A DNA stretch of 14,118 nt from an uncultured Garciella sp. (lineage in GTDB: Bacteria > Bacillota > Clostridia > Eubacteriales > Garciellaceae), in the NCBI GenBank assembly GCA_900555725.1, contig USMD01000050.1, positions 1 to 14,118 on the forward strand, read 5' to 3'. Numbering within the stretch: the first letter of the stretch is position 1; the number at the start of each line of letters is the position of its first letter. This document shows, piece after piece, positions 1 through 6,705 of the stretch. Made by a program: the position numbers and the translations under genes. Below the pieces are notes generated by a model. That model was not told where the DNA came from, searched no databases, and saw only the letters and a program-made list of their open reading frames with translations.

Positions 1-44
1 AGACTCCTGTTGAATTAGGATTTGATCAAATAGAAAAAATGTAA
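1..44 (+). CDS. nusG: NusG, C-terminal end (partial)
   Basis: Reading from base 3, the codons give TPVELGFDQIEKM and then TAA at 42-44. This matches the usual end of the KOW domain of the transcription elongation/termination factor NusG, which binds RNA polymerase and, through this domain, partners such as S10 or Rho. nusG directly upstream of rplK is the standard bacterial order. The stop lies 23 nt before the rplK start, so the two are probably co-transcribed. Only 13 residues are visible, so the call rests on the short motif plus context. Confidence 0.85.
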   Translation, partial: TPVELGFDQIEKM

Positions 45-67
45 TTGTAATAAGGAGGTGCTTATAA

Positions 68-490
68 ATGGCAAAAAAAGTTGTTGGATTCATAAAATTA
101 CAAATCCCAGCTGGGAAAGCAACACCGGCTCCACCAGTAGGTCCTGCTCTAGGACAACATGGTGTAAATATTATGGGTTTCTGTAAAGAGTTTAATGAAA
201 AAACTGCTAATCAAGCAGGTATGATCATTCCTGTTGTTATTACAGTATATGCAGACAGATCTTTTACATTCATTACAAAAACACCACCTGCCGCTGTGCT
301 ATTAAAGAAAGCTGCTGGTATTGAAAAAGCTTCAGGAGTGCCCAATAGAGAAAAAGTAGCAAAGGTAACGCAAGAGCAAATAAGAGAAATTGCAGAATTA
401 AAGATGAAAGATTTAAATGCAGCGACTATTGAAGCTGCTATAAGTATGATAGCTGGTACAGCTAGAAGCATGGGTATCACCGTAGAATAA
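68..490 (+). CDS. rplK: 50S ribosomal protein L11 (uL11)
   Basis: This is a 140-residue protein, the normal length for L11, which binds 23S rRNA at the GTPase-associated centre at the base of the L7/L12 stalk. The N-terminal domain shows the family signature PAGKATPAPPVGPALGQHG at about residues 14-32, with the proline-rich linker contacted by release factors and thiopeptide antibiotics. The C-terminal RNA-binding domain covers about residues 70-140 and includes KTPPAAVLLKKAAGI. The ATG is preceded by AAGGAGGTG at 52-60 with 7 nt spacing. It follows nusG closely and is followed by rplA after 52 nt, the conserved nusG-rplK-rplA arrangement. No odd features. Confidence 0.98.
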   Translation: MAKKVVGFIKLQIPAGKATPAPPVGPALGQHGVNIMGFCKEFNEKTANQAGMIIPVVITVYADRSFTFITKTPPAAVLLKKAAGIEKASGVPNREKVAKVTQEQIREIAELKMKDLNAATIEAAISMIAGTARSMGITVE

Positions 491-501
491 TGGTGAGATC
501 A

Positions 502-527
502 GTGGGAGGACAAACCGTTAATACCAC
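502..527 (+). promoter_or_regulatory. Putative L1-binding autoregulatory hairpin
   Basis: In the rplK-rplA spacer, GTGG (502-505) pairs with CCAC (524-527) and GG (508-509) pairs with CC (515-516). This leaves GA on one side and the asymmetric strand GTTAATA (517-523) on the other. That layout resembles the L1-binding motif of 23S rRNA and of known L1 operator sites in mRNA. It ends 3 nt before the rplA ribosome binding site (GGAGG at 531-535), so bound L1 would block translation. The pairing is seen directly; L1 binding is inferred from family knowledge and position. Confidence 0.65.
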
Positions 528-542
528 AAAGGAGGCGTAAAA

Positions 543-1232
543 ATGAAAAGAGGTAAAAAATATCTAGAAAGCATAAAGCAAATAGATCGTCAAAGTCTAT
601 ATGATCTATCAGAAGCAGTTGAACTTGTTCAAAAAACTGCTACTGCTAACTTTGATGAAACTGTTGAAGCTCACATTCGATTGGGAGTTGACTCAAGACA
701 TGCAGACCAACAGGTCCGTGGTGCAATTGTGCTTCCTCATGGAACCGGTAAAAAAGTAAAGGTACTGGTTTTTGCAAAGGGAGATAAAATTGCAGAGGCA
801 CAAGCTGTTGGAGCAGATTATGTTGGTGGACAAGAATATATTGAAAAGATTCAGAACGAAAACTGGTTTGATTTTGATGTTGTTGTTGCTACACCAGATA
901 TGATGGGTGTTGTAGGTAGATTAGGTCGTATCCTTGGACCAAAGGGCTTAATGCCTAATCCAAAATCAGGTACTGTAACCTTTGATGTAGAAAAAGCTGT
1001 AAAAGATATTAAAGCAGGTAAGGTAGAATACAGATTGGATAAAACAAATATTATCCATGTTCCAGTTGGGAAAATATCCTTTGGAACACAAAATCTGCAA
1101 GAAAATCTTTCAACCTTGTTGGACGCTATTATCAAAGCAAAACCACCTGCTGCAAAGGGTCAGTACTTAAGAAGTGTAGTAATTTCAAGTACAATGGGAC
1201 CAGGAATTAAAATTAATCCTGTTAAATTATAA
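543..1232 (+). CDS. rplA: 50S ribosomal protein L1 (uL1)
   Basis: A 229-residue protein, close to the usual 225-235 of bacterial L1, which forms the mobile L1 stalk and helps release deacylated tRNA from the E site; in many bacteria it also represses its own mRNA. Typical segments are MKRGKKYLE at the start, LPHGTGKKVKVLVFA at about residues 64-78, and the signature GRLGRILGPKGLMPNPKSGTV at about 126-146 in domain II. ATG at 543 follows GGAGG (531-535) with 7 nt spacing. It is probably co-transcribed with rplK. No convincing intrinsic terminator follows it; the next 150 nt are AT-rich with only weak hairpins. Confidence 0.98.
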   Translation: MKRGKKYLESIKQIDRQSLYDLSEAVELVQKTATANFDETVEAHIRLGVDSRHADQQVRGAIVLPHGTGKKVKVLVFAKGDKIAEAQAVGADYVGGQEYIEKIQNENWFDFDVVVATPDMMGVVGRLGRILGPKGLMPNPKSGTVTFDVEKAVKDIKAGKVEYRLDKTNIIHVPVGKISFGTQNLQENLSTLLDAIIKAKPPAAKGQYLRSVVISSTMGPGIKINPVKL

Positions 1233-1240
1233 ATAGTATA

Positions 1241-1366
1241 GCAATTCGTAATTTGAAACTACTATCAAAATCTTCGATAGAAAATACGGGTTTTAGATAA
1301 TATTAACTTTAATGTTTATGTAAAATGTATGTGTATTTTGTGTATAAATTCTATATTACGAATTGT
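1241..1366. repeat. Long-range inverted repeat in rplA-rplJ spacer
   Basis: CAATTCGTAAT at 1242-1252 is perfectly complementary to ATTACGAATTG at 1355-1365, with one further G-U pair outside. The arms enclose about 100 AT-rich bases with no reading frame and only a weak inner hairpin (CTATC 1262-1266 with GATAG 1276-1280). It lies between the rplA stop and the rplJ promoter. It might fold the 3' end of the rplKA transcript or be the remnant of a small inverted-repeat element. Chance in AT-rich sequence is also possible. Confidence 0.35.
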
Positions 1367-1385
1367 AGGAAATAGTATTTATATA

Positions 1386-1414
1386 TTGACAATAAAACAT
1401 CGATATGATATAGT
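1386..1414 (+). promoter_or_regulatory. Promoter for rplJ-rplL
   Basis: The -35 box TTGACA (1386-1391) is a perfect consensus. It is separated by exactly 17 bp from the -10 box TATAGT (1409-1414), 5 of 6 consensus bases. Transcription would start near 1420-1422, about 25 nt before the conserved core of the L10 leader, which is where the promoter of an L10 operon is expected. Confidence 0.85.
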
Positions 1415-1445
1415 ATGAGTGTTTGAAATAAAAATCATTCTTGAA

Positions 1446-1550
1446 CCGTAGACAGTAGGAGCCAAAAGCTTAATTTCCTACCGAGGGGATGGGTCTAATA
1501 GTATGATGATAGAGCCTTTCTTCGATTTTGTCTACGAAGGAGGGCTTTTT
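1446..1550 (+). ncRNA. L10 leader (rplJ autoregulatory leader RNA)
   Basis: The segment carries the L10 leader hallmarks: CCGTAGACAGTAGGAGC (1446-1462), then TTTCCTACCGAGG (1474-1486). GTAGGA (1455-1460) pairs with TCCTAC (1476-1481) and a small AGC/GCT hairpin lies inside. CGTAGACA (1447-1454) is perfectly complementary to TGTCTACG (1529-1536), closing the domain as an antiterminator. That second strand overlaps the loop and 3' arm of the terminator at 1513-1550, so the two folds exclude each other. In Bacillus subtilis the L10(L12)4 complex binds this leader and promotes termination when in excess. The same control is inferred here. Confidence 0.9.
1513..1550 (+). terminator. L10-leader attenuator terminator
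   Basis: AGCCTTTCTTCG (1513-1524) pairs over 12 bp, with two G-U pairs, with CGAAGGAGGGCT (1535-1546). The loop is 10 nt and the T-tract is 1546-1550. It is an intrinsic terminator upstream of rplJ and competes with the 1447-1454/1529-1536 antiterminator pairing. Confidence 0.85.
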
Positions 1551-1604
1551 ATATGAAAAAGTCCCCGATAAACTATAGTAAATGGTGAGGAGGTGGAGCA
1601 GCCA

Positions 1605-2132
1605 ATGCCAAAATTGGAAGAAAAGCAAAAGATTGTAGAAGAAATTAAAGAAAAGTTTCAAGAAGCACAATCAGCAGTATTAGTTGACTATCGAGGCTTA
1701 AATGTAGAAGAAATCACTGAGCTTCGCTCAAAGCTTCGAGAAAAAGGCGTTGACTACAAGGTTTATAAAAATACAATGATGAGATTTGCTGCAAAGGAAA
1801 CGGGCTTTGAAGGATTATTAGAATATCTAGTGGGACCAACAGCAGTTGCTTTTGGTATGGAAGATCCAGTAGAGGCAGCAAAAATCATTAATAACTTTGT
1901 AAAAGAACATGACGATCTAGAAATCAAAGCAGGTATGGTAGATGGTAAGGTAATTGATGTCAAGGAAATAAAAAATTTGGCAGAATTACCACCAAAGGAA
2001 ATGCTTATTGCAAAGGTCCTTGGAGGACTCAATGCACCTATCTTTGGATTTGCAAATGTACTACAAGGTACTATGCGTGGTTTAGTATATGCCTTAAATG
2101 GTGTAAAAGAACAAAAAGAAGCACAAGCTTAA
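1605..2132 (+). CDS. rplJ: 50S ribosomal protein L10 (uL10)
   Basis: L10 anchors the L7/L12 dimers to the ribosome and, as the L10(L12)4 complex, regulates its own operon. The N-terminal domain is recognisable: MPKLEEKQKIVEEIKEKF, then AVLVDYRGLNVEEITELRSKLR and YKVYKNTM, with the L12-binding C-terminal helix ending the protein. An in-frame GTG at 1593 would give 179 residues, but it lies inside the ribosome binding site AGGAGGTG (1588-1595). ATG at 1605 has 9 nt spacing and gives 175 residues beginning MPKLEE, so I chose it. Expression is probably set by the attenuator in its leader. rplL follows after 47 nt. Confidence 0.97.
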   Translation: MPKLEEKQKIVEEIKEKFQEAQSAVLVDYRGLNVEEITELRSKLREKGVDYKVYKNTMMRFAAKETGFEGLLEYLVGPTAVAFGMEDPVEAAKIINNFVKEHDDLEIKAGMVDGKVIDVKEIKNLAELPPKEMLIAKVLGGLNAPIFGFANVLQGTMRGLVYALNGVKEQKEAQA

Positions 2133-2179
2133 AAAATTAAGATGAAAAATATTAAAAAGTATACGGAGGGATTTTTGAA

Positions 2180-2563
2180 ATGGCAAGTGAAAAAGTAACT
2201 CAATTAATTGAGGAAGTAAAAAATATGACTGTACTAGAATTATCTGAATTAGTATCTGCACTAGAAGAAGAATTTGGAGTAAGTGCTGCAGCTCCTATGT
2301 CAGTAGCAGCTGCCCCAGCAGCAGGTGGAGCAGCAGAAGCTGCTGAAGAAAAAACAGAATTTGATGTAGTATTAACTGCAATTGGAGATCAAAAAATTAA
2401 AGTAATCAAAGTTGTAAGAGAAGTAACTGGTTTAGGATTAAAAGAAGCAAAAGAATTAGTTGACAATGCTCCAAAGCCAATTAAAGAAGGTATTAGCAAA
2501 GAAGATGCTGAAAGCTTAAAAGCTAAAATCGAAGAAGTTGGCGGTTCTGTAGAAATTAAGTAA
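2180..2563 (+). CDS. rplL: 50S ribosomal protein L7/L12 (bL12)
   Basis: A 127-residue acidic stalk protein, present in several copies per ribosome, that recruits and stimulates the translational GTPases EF-Tu, EF-G and IF2. It has the usual three parts: the N-terminal dimerisation helices (about residues 1-35), an alanine-rich hinge (about 36-55), and the globular C-terminal domain (about 60-127) with the factor-binding segment VIKVVREVTGLGLKEAKELVD. ATG at 2180 follows GGAGG (2165-2169) with 10 nt spacing. It is the last gene of the rplJ-rplL unit, since a strong terminator begins 16 nt after the stop codon. Confidence 0.98.
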   Translation: MASEKVTQLIEEVKNMTVLELSELVSALEEEFGVSAAAPMSVAAAPAAGGAAEAAEEKTEFDVVLTAIGDQKIKVIKVVREVTGLGLKEAKELVDNAPKPIKEGISKEDAESLKAKIEEVGGSVEIK

Positions 2564-2578
2564 AAAATTTCATAAAGC

Positions 2579-2614
2579 AAAAGGAAGGTACTCTTAAGAG
2601 TTCCTTTCTTTTTT
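2579..2614 (+). terminator. Intrinsic terminator after rplL
   Basis: AAAGGAAGG and ACTC on the left (2580-2593, separated by one unpaired T) pair with GAGT and CCTTTCTTT on the right, across a TTAA loop (2594-2597). There is one T-T mismatch and one G-U pair, and the 3' end runs into TTTTTT (2609-2614). Stem and T-tract are clear. It should separate rplJ-rplL transcripts from rpoBC, at least in part. Confidence 0.85.
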
Positions 2615-2656
2615 CATAAAAATATAGAATTTATTTATAAAAATATTTTTATAATA

Positions 2657-2685
2657 TTGACATCATTGACAAGTTATGTTAATAT
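2657..2685 (+). promoter_or_regulatory. Probable rpoB promoter (two overlapping -35 boxes)
   Basis: Two perfect TTGACA boxes lie 9 bp apart (2657-2662 and 2666-2671). The first has TAATAT (2680-2685, 4 of 6 consensus bases) at 17 bp spacing. The second has only the weaker TAAATT (2688-2693) at 16 bp. A promoter here fits the strong terminator just upstream and would give an rpoB leader of about 165-170 nt. The -10 match is modest, so the exact start is uncertain. Confidence 0.55.
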
Positions 2686-2698
2686 TATAAATTGCATT

Positions 2699-2832
2699 GA
2701 TAGGATTACTTTTACCTATTTTTGTATAGCTTTTAATATAGTTGGTGATAATACAATAGGTAAGTTATTTTTTGTGGGAATGAAAACCAAAAGTTACACA
2801 AAATACATAAAGGTGCAGCTTTTGGCTATTTT
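2699..2832 (+). promoter_or_regulatory. Candidate structured rpoB leader RNA with attenuator
   Basis: Four pairings can form. GATAGG (2699-2704) with CCTATT (2715-2720). TTACCTATT (2712-2720) with AATAGGTAA (2755-2763), extended by GTAT (2724-2727) with ATAC (2751-2754). TTTTGTG (2770-2776) with CACAAAA (2797-2803). CCAAAAGTTACAC (2787-2799) with GTGCAGCTTTTGG (2813-2825), 12 of 13 paired, followed by a T-rich run. The first two exclude each other, as do the last two, which is the pattern of a leader that switches between antiterminator and terminator. It resembles no leader family I can name. Confidence 0.5.
2787..2832 (+). terminator. Terminator-like hairpin upstream of rpoB
   Basis: A 13-position stem (2787-2799 with 2813-2825, one A-C mismatch and one G-U pair) has a 13-nt loop. 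It is followed by CTATTTTACTTT, a T-rich but interrupted tail. It lies about 30 nt before the rpoB start. It could act as a leaky terminator or attenuator, or as an RNA-processing or stability element. Confidence 0.5.
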
Positions 2833-2858
2833 ACTTTATAAGTGAGGGGTGAGTGCGG

Positions 2859-5800
2859 ATGGTGCATCCTGTCCAAGTTGGAAGAAGAACTAGGATGAGC
2901 TATTCAAGAATTAATGAAGTTTTGGATATGCCGAACCTAATTGAAGTACAAAAAAACTCTTATCAGTGGTTTTTGGATGAAGGACTAAAGGAGGTCTTTG
3001 AAGACATATCGCCTATTCAAGATTATACAGGAAACTTAATTTTGGAATTTCTCGATTATAGGTTGGATGATGAATCAAAATACTCCATAGAGGAAAGTAA
3101 AGAAAGAGATGCGACTTATGCAGTTCCCTTAAAAGTTAAGGTTCGTTTAATCAACAAAGAAACCGGAGAAGTAAAGGAACAGGATGTCTTTATGGGAGAT
3201 TTTCCATTAATGACAGATACAGGGACCTTTATTATCAATGGAGCAGAACGGGTAATCGTCAGCCAATTAGTTCGATCCCCAGGAGCATATTATTCAGAAA
3301 CAATTGATAAGACAGGGAAAAGATTGTATGCAGGTCAGGTGATCCCAAATAGGGGTGCTTGGCTAGAATATGAGACAGATTCTAATGATATTATGTATAT
3401 TCGCATAGATAGAACAAGAAAACTTCCTATTACAGTATTTATACGTGCAATGGGTTATGGTACAGATCAAGAAATTATAGAATTATTTGGAGAGGATCCA
3501 AAGCTATTAAGTACCATTGAAAAAGACACGGCAAAGACCCATGAAGAAGGCTTATTAGAAGTGTATAAAAGGTTGAGACCGGGTGAACCCCCTACAGTTG
3601 ATAGTGCCCAATCACTTTTAAACTCCATGTTTTTTGATCCTAAACGATATGATTTAGCAAAGGTAGGAAGACATAAACTAAACAAAAAGCTTGCATTGGC
3701 CAATAGAATTACTGATCAAATAGCGGCTGAGAATATTATCCACCCTAAAACAGGAGAAGTTATTATAGAAAAGGATGAAAAGATTAGTAGAGAAAAGGCT
3801 TGGAAAGTACAAAATTCAGGGATCAATCGAGTAAAAGTAAAATACGAAGATAAAGAAGTAAATGTATTAGGAAATGGATTTGTAGATTTGTATGCACAGA
3901 ATTTACCTTATTATTTAGAAGATCTAAGCATAAAAGAAATGGTAAATTATCAAGTATTACAGGATATACTATCTACTTATCAAACAGAAGAAGAAATAAA
4001 AGAAGCCATCAAAAGCCGTACAGATGAACTTATTCCAAAACATATTATTATCTCTGATATGATGGCGTCTATAAATTATAATATAGGTTTAAGTTATGAT
4101 ATTGGAGAAATTGATGACATTGATCATTTAGGGAATAGAAGAATCCGAGCAGTAGGAGAGCTTCTACAAAATCAATTTAGAATAGGGCTTTCTCGAATGG
4201 AAAGAGTAGTAAGAGAGAGGATGACCATTCAAGATATTGAAGCTATTACACCCCAGGCTCTGATTAATATCAGACCAGTAGTTGCTTCTATAAAAGAATT
4301 TTTTGGTAGTTCTCAATTATCTCAATTTATGGATCAAAATAATCCCCTAGCAGAATTAACCCATAAAAGAAGATTATCTGCCTTAGGGCCAGGAGGACTA
4401 AGTAGAGATAGGGCAGGTTTCGAAGTCCGGGACGTACATAACTCCCACTATGGAAGAATGTGTCCTATTGAAACTCCTGAAGGACCAAATATTGGTTTGA
4501 TTGGTACTTTAAGTACCTATGCAAGGATTAATGAATATGGCTTTATAGAAGCACCTTTCCGAAAGGTAGATAAAGAAAGAGAAGTTGTTACCGATGAAGT
4601 GACCTATTTAACTGCTGATGAAGAAGGACACTATACCATTGCCCAGGCTAATGAACCATTGGATGAAGAGGGACATTTTATCGATAAAAAGATTCAAGTT
4701 CGAACGGGCAGTAAGAGAGATGTTAGTATTGCACCTTCTAGTCGAATAGACTTTATGGATATTTCTCCAAAACAAATTGTTTCGGTAGCTACAGCGATGA
4801 TTCCTTTCTTGGAAAATGATGATGCCAATAGAGCACTAATGGGCGCCAACATGCAGCGTCAGGCTGTTCCCCTATTAAAACCCCAAGCTCCTTATGTTGG
4901 TACAGGAATAGAGCATAAAGCAGCAGTAGATTCAGGAGTATGTATTGTGGCAAAATCTGATGGAGTAGTTGATGAGGTCACAGCCAATAAGATTGTTTTA
5001 AAAACTGAAACTGGACAAAAAGAGAGATATACCCTGTTGAAGTTCAAACGCTCTAATCATGGAACCTGTATTAATCAGCGTCCCATTGTAAAAAAAGGAG
5101 AAATAATAAAAAAAGGTGAAGTGTTGGCAGATGGTCCTGCCACAGAACAAGGGGAAATTGCCTTAGGTCGAAATGTTCTAATAGGGTTTATGTCTTGGGA
5201 AGGTTATAACTATGAGGATGCTATTTTAATTAGTGAAAAGCTAGTAAGGGAAGATGTACTCACATCCATTCATATTGAAGAATATGAATCAGAAGCTAGG
5301 GATACGAAATTAGGGCCAGAAGAAATTACCAGGGATATTCCAAATGTTGGAGAAGAAGCACTAAAGAATCTAGATGAAAGAGGGATTATACGAATTGGTG
5401 CAGAAGTTGGTCCAAATGATATCCTTGTAGGAAAGGTAACGCCAAAGGGAGAAACAGAACTAACTGCTGAAGAAAGATTATTAAGGGCTATTTTTGGTGA
5501 AAAGGCAAGGGAAGTTCGAGATACCTCATTACGAGTTCCCCATGGAGAAGGCGGCATGATTGTAGATGTAAAAGTCTTTACTCGGGAAAACGGGGATGAA
5601 TTGCCTCCAGGAGTGAACGAATTGGTTCGAGTTTATATTGCTCAAAAAAGGAAGATCTCAGTAGGAGATAAGATGGCTGGACGCCATGGAAATAAAGGGG
5701 TTATTTCTAGAATTCTACCTGAAGAGGATATGCCGTTTTTACCTGATGGGACGCCTCTAGAAATTGTATTAAATCCATTGGGAGTTCCTTCCCGTATGAA

Positions 5801-6617
5801 TATTGGTCAGGTATTGGAAGTTCACTTAGGATTAGCCGCCAAGGCATTAGATTGGCATATTGCCACTCCAGTATTTGATGGGGCTAATGAAGAGGATATT
5901 TTTGATACTTTGGAAAAGGCTGGACTTCCTAGGGATGGAAAGATACAACTTTATGATGGAAGAACAGGAGAACCTTTTGATCATAAAGTAACAGTAGGAT
6001 ATATGTATATGTTAAAACTCCACCATTTAGTAGATGATAAGATTCACGCTCGTTCCACAGGACCATACTCCTTAGTTACTCAACAGCCACTAGGAGGTAA
6101 GGCGCAATTTGGAGGACAACGTTTTGGAGAAATGGAAGTTTGGGCATTAGAAGCCTATGGTGCTGCCCATACTCTACAGGAGATCCTTACTGTGAAGTCA
6201 GATGACGTAGTGGGTCGCGTAAAAACCTATGAAGCTATTGTAAAGGGCGAAAATATTTCAGAACCAGGAATACCAGAATCTTTCAAAGTATTAATTAAAG
6301 AGTTGCAAAGTCTGGCCTTAGATGTAAATCTATTATCTGGAGAAGAAGAAGTAGAGCTAAAAAAAGAGGATGATGAGGACGAAATAATAGATCATCTTGA
6401 TGTAAATATAGAAGGAAATGAGGAATCCACAGATCAGTCTGATGAGTATGCGGAGGAAGAAACGGATAATGAGGAAGAAGAAACGGATAATGAGGAAGAA
6501 GAGGAATTTGATATTGATAATGTTCTGGAAGATATATCAGATTTAGATGAAGATATTGATTTAGATCTGGATATAGATAGTGATTCAGATGAAGACTTTA
6601 AGGATGATGAATTTTAA
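2859..6617 (+). CDS. rpoB: RNA polymerase beta subunit
   Basis: RpoB forms one pincer of the RNA polymerase core and part of the active site. It begins MVHPVQVGRRTRMSYSRI, the usual Firmicutes start. GTG at 2853 directly abuts the binding site GAGGGGTGA (2844-2852), so ATG at 2859 (6 nt spacing, 1252 residues) is preferred; GTG at 2862 is also possible. The rifampicin region GSSQLSQFMDQNNPLAELTH is intact, with Q489, D492, H502 and S507 at the Escherichia coli positions 513, 516, 526 and 531, so no classical resistance change is seen. The catalytic segment VGDKMAGRHGNKGV is present. It is longer than the Bacillus subtilis protein (1193 residues) because of an acidic tail of about 90 residues (51 of the last 92 are Asp or Glu). 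rpoC follows after an unusually long spacer. Confidence 0.98.
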   Translation: MVHPVQVGRRTRMSYSRINEVLDMPNLIEVQKNSYQWFLDEGLKEVFEDISPIQDYTGNLILEFLDYRLDDESKYSIEESKERDATYAVPLKVKVRLINKETGEVKEQDVFMGDFPLMTDTGTFIINGAERVIVSQLVRSPGAYYSETIDKTGKRLYAGQVIPNRGAWLEYETDSNDIMYIRIDRTRKLPITVFIRAMGYGTDQEIIELFGEDPKLLSTIEKDTAKTHEEGLLEVYKRLRPGEPPTVDSAQSLLNSMFFDPKRYDLAKVGRHKLNKKLALANRITDQIAAENIIHPKTGEVIIEKDEKISREKAWKVQNSGINRVKVKYEDKEVNVLGNGFVDLYAQNLPYYLEDLSIKEMVNYQVLQDILSTYQTEEEIKEAIKSRTDELIPKHIIISDMMASINYNIGLSYDIGEIDDIDHLGNRRIRAVGELLQNQFRIGLSRMERVVRERMTIQDIEAITPQALINIRPVVASIKEFFGSSQLSQFMDQNNPLAELTHKRRLSALGPGGLSRDRAGFEVRDVHNSHYGRMCPIETPEGPNIGLIGTLSTYARINEYGFIEAPFRKVDKEREVVTDEVTYLTADEEGHYTIAQANEPLDEEGHFIDKKIQVRTGSKRDVSIAPSSRIDFMDISPKQIVSVATAMIPFLENDDANRALMGANMQRQAVPLLKPQAPYVGTGIEHKAAVDSGVCIVAKSDGVVDEVTANKIVLKTETGQKERYTLLKFKRSNHGTCINQRPIVKKGEIIKKGEVLADGPATEQGEIALGRNVLIGFMSWEGYNYEDAILISEKLVREDVLTSIHIEEYESEARDTKLGPEEITRDIPNVGEEALKNLDERGIIRIGAEVGPNDILVGKVTPKGETELTAEERLLRAIFGEKAREVRDTSLRVPHGEGGMIVDVKVFTRENGDELPPGVNELVRVYIAQKRKISVGDKMAGRHGNKGVISRILPEEDMPFLPDGTPLEIVLNPLGVPSRMNIGQVLEVHLGLAAKALDWHIATPVFDGANEEDIFDTLEKAGLPRDGKIQLYDGRTGEPFDHKVTVGYMYMLKLHHLVDDKIHARSTGPYSLVTQQPLGGKAQFGGQRFGEMEVWALEAYGAAHTLQEILTVKSDDVVGRVKTYEAIVKGENISEPGIPESFKVLIKELQSLALDVNLLSGEEEVELKKEDDEDEIIDHLDVNIEGNEESTDQSDEYAEEETDNEEEETDNEEEEEFDIDNVLEDISDLDEDIDLDLDIDSDSDEDFKDDEF
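6453..6503 (+). repeat. 21-bp tandem repeat in the rpoB acidic tail
   Basis: GAGGAAGAAACGGATAAT (6453-6470) recurs 21 bp later as GAAGAAGAAACGGATAAT (6474-6491). The 21-bp period holds without mismatch for bases 6456-6481 against 6477-6502. It encodes the peptide repeat EEETDNE/EEEETDN. Near-identity at the DNA level, including the same ACG and AAT codons, suggests recent slippage or duplication. Confidence 0.85.
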
Positions 6618-6705
6618 TAATCGTTCATTGTAAATTAGAATCACTACTAGGATTTTATTCGATGCAGTTTTAAAAATTCTATCAATTAAAGTGTTAGATA
6701 TTAGA

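Noticed and set aside
1593..1604. GTG at 1593 as the rplJ start
   Set aside because: It lies inside AGGAGGTG, the binding site itself. ATG at 1605 has proper spacing and gives the conserved MPKLEEK start.
1470..1670. Minus-strand frame across the L10 leader and rplJ start
   Set aside because: It is antisense to a conserved regulatory RNA and a ribosomal gene, has no recognisable domain, and is best explained as a by-product of AT-rich coding DNA. The same holds for the other minus-strand frames over rplK, rplA, rplL, rpoB, rpoC and rpsL.
2699..2832. T-box or another known riboswitch in the rpoB leader
   Set aside because: I see no T-box sequence (TGGNACCGCG-like) or other conserved riboswitch core, and rpoB is not a typical target. 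It is left as an unnamed leader.
2657..2845. Open frame of about 62 codons upstream of rpoB as a gene
   Set aside because: Its start would be a TTG inside the -35 box, there is no ribosome binding site, composition follows AT-rich spacer, and it covers the promoter and leader hairpins. Only the last 21 codons are kept as a weak finding.
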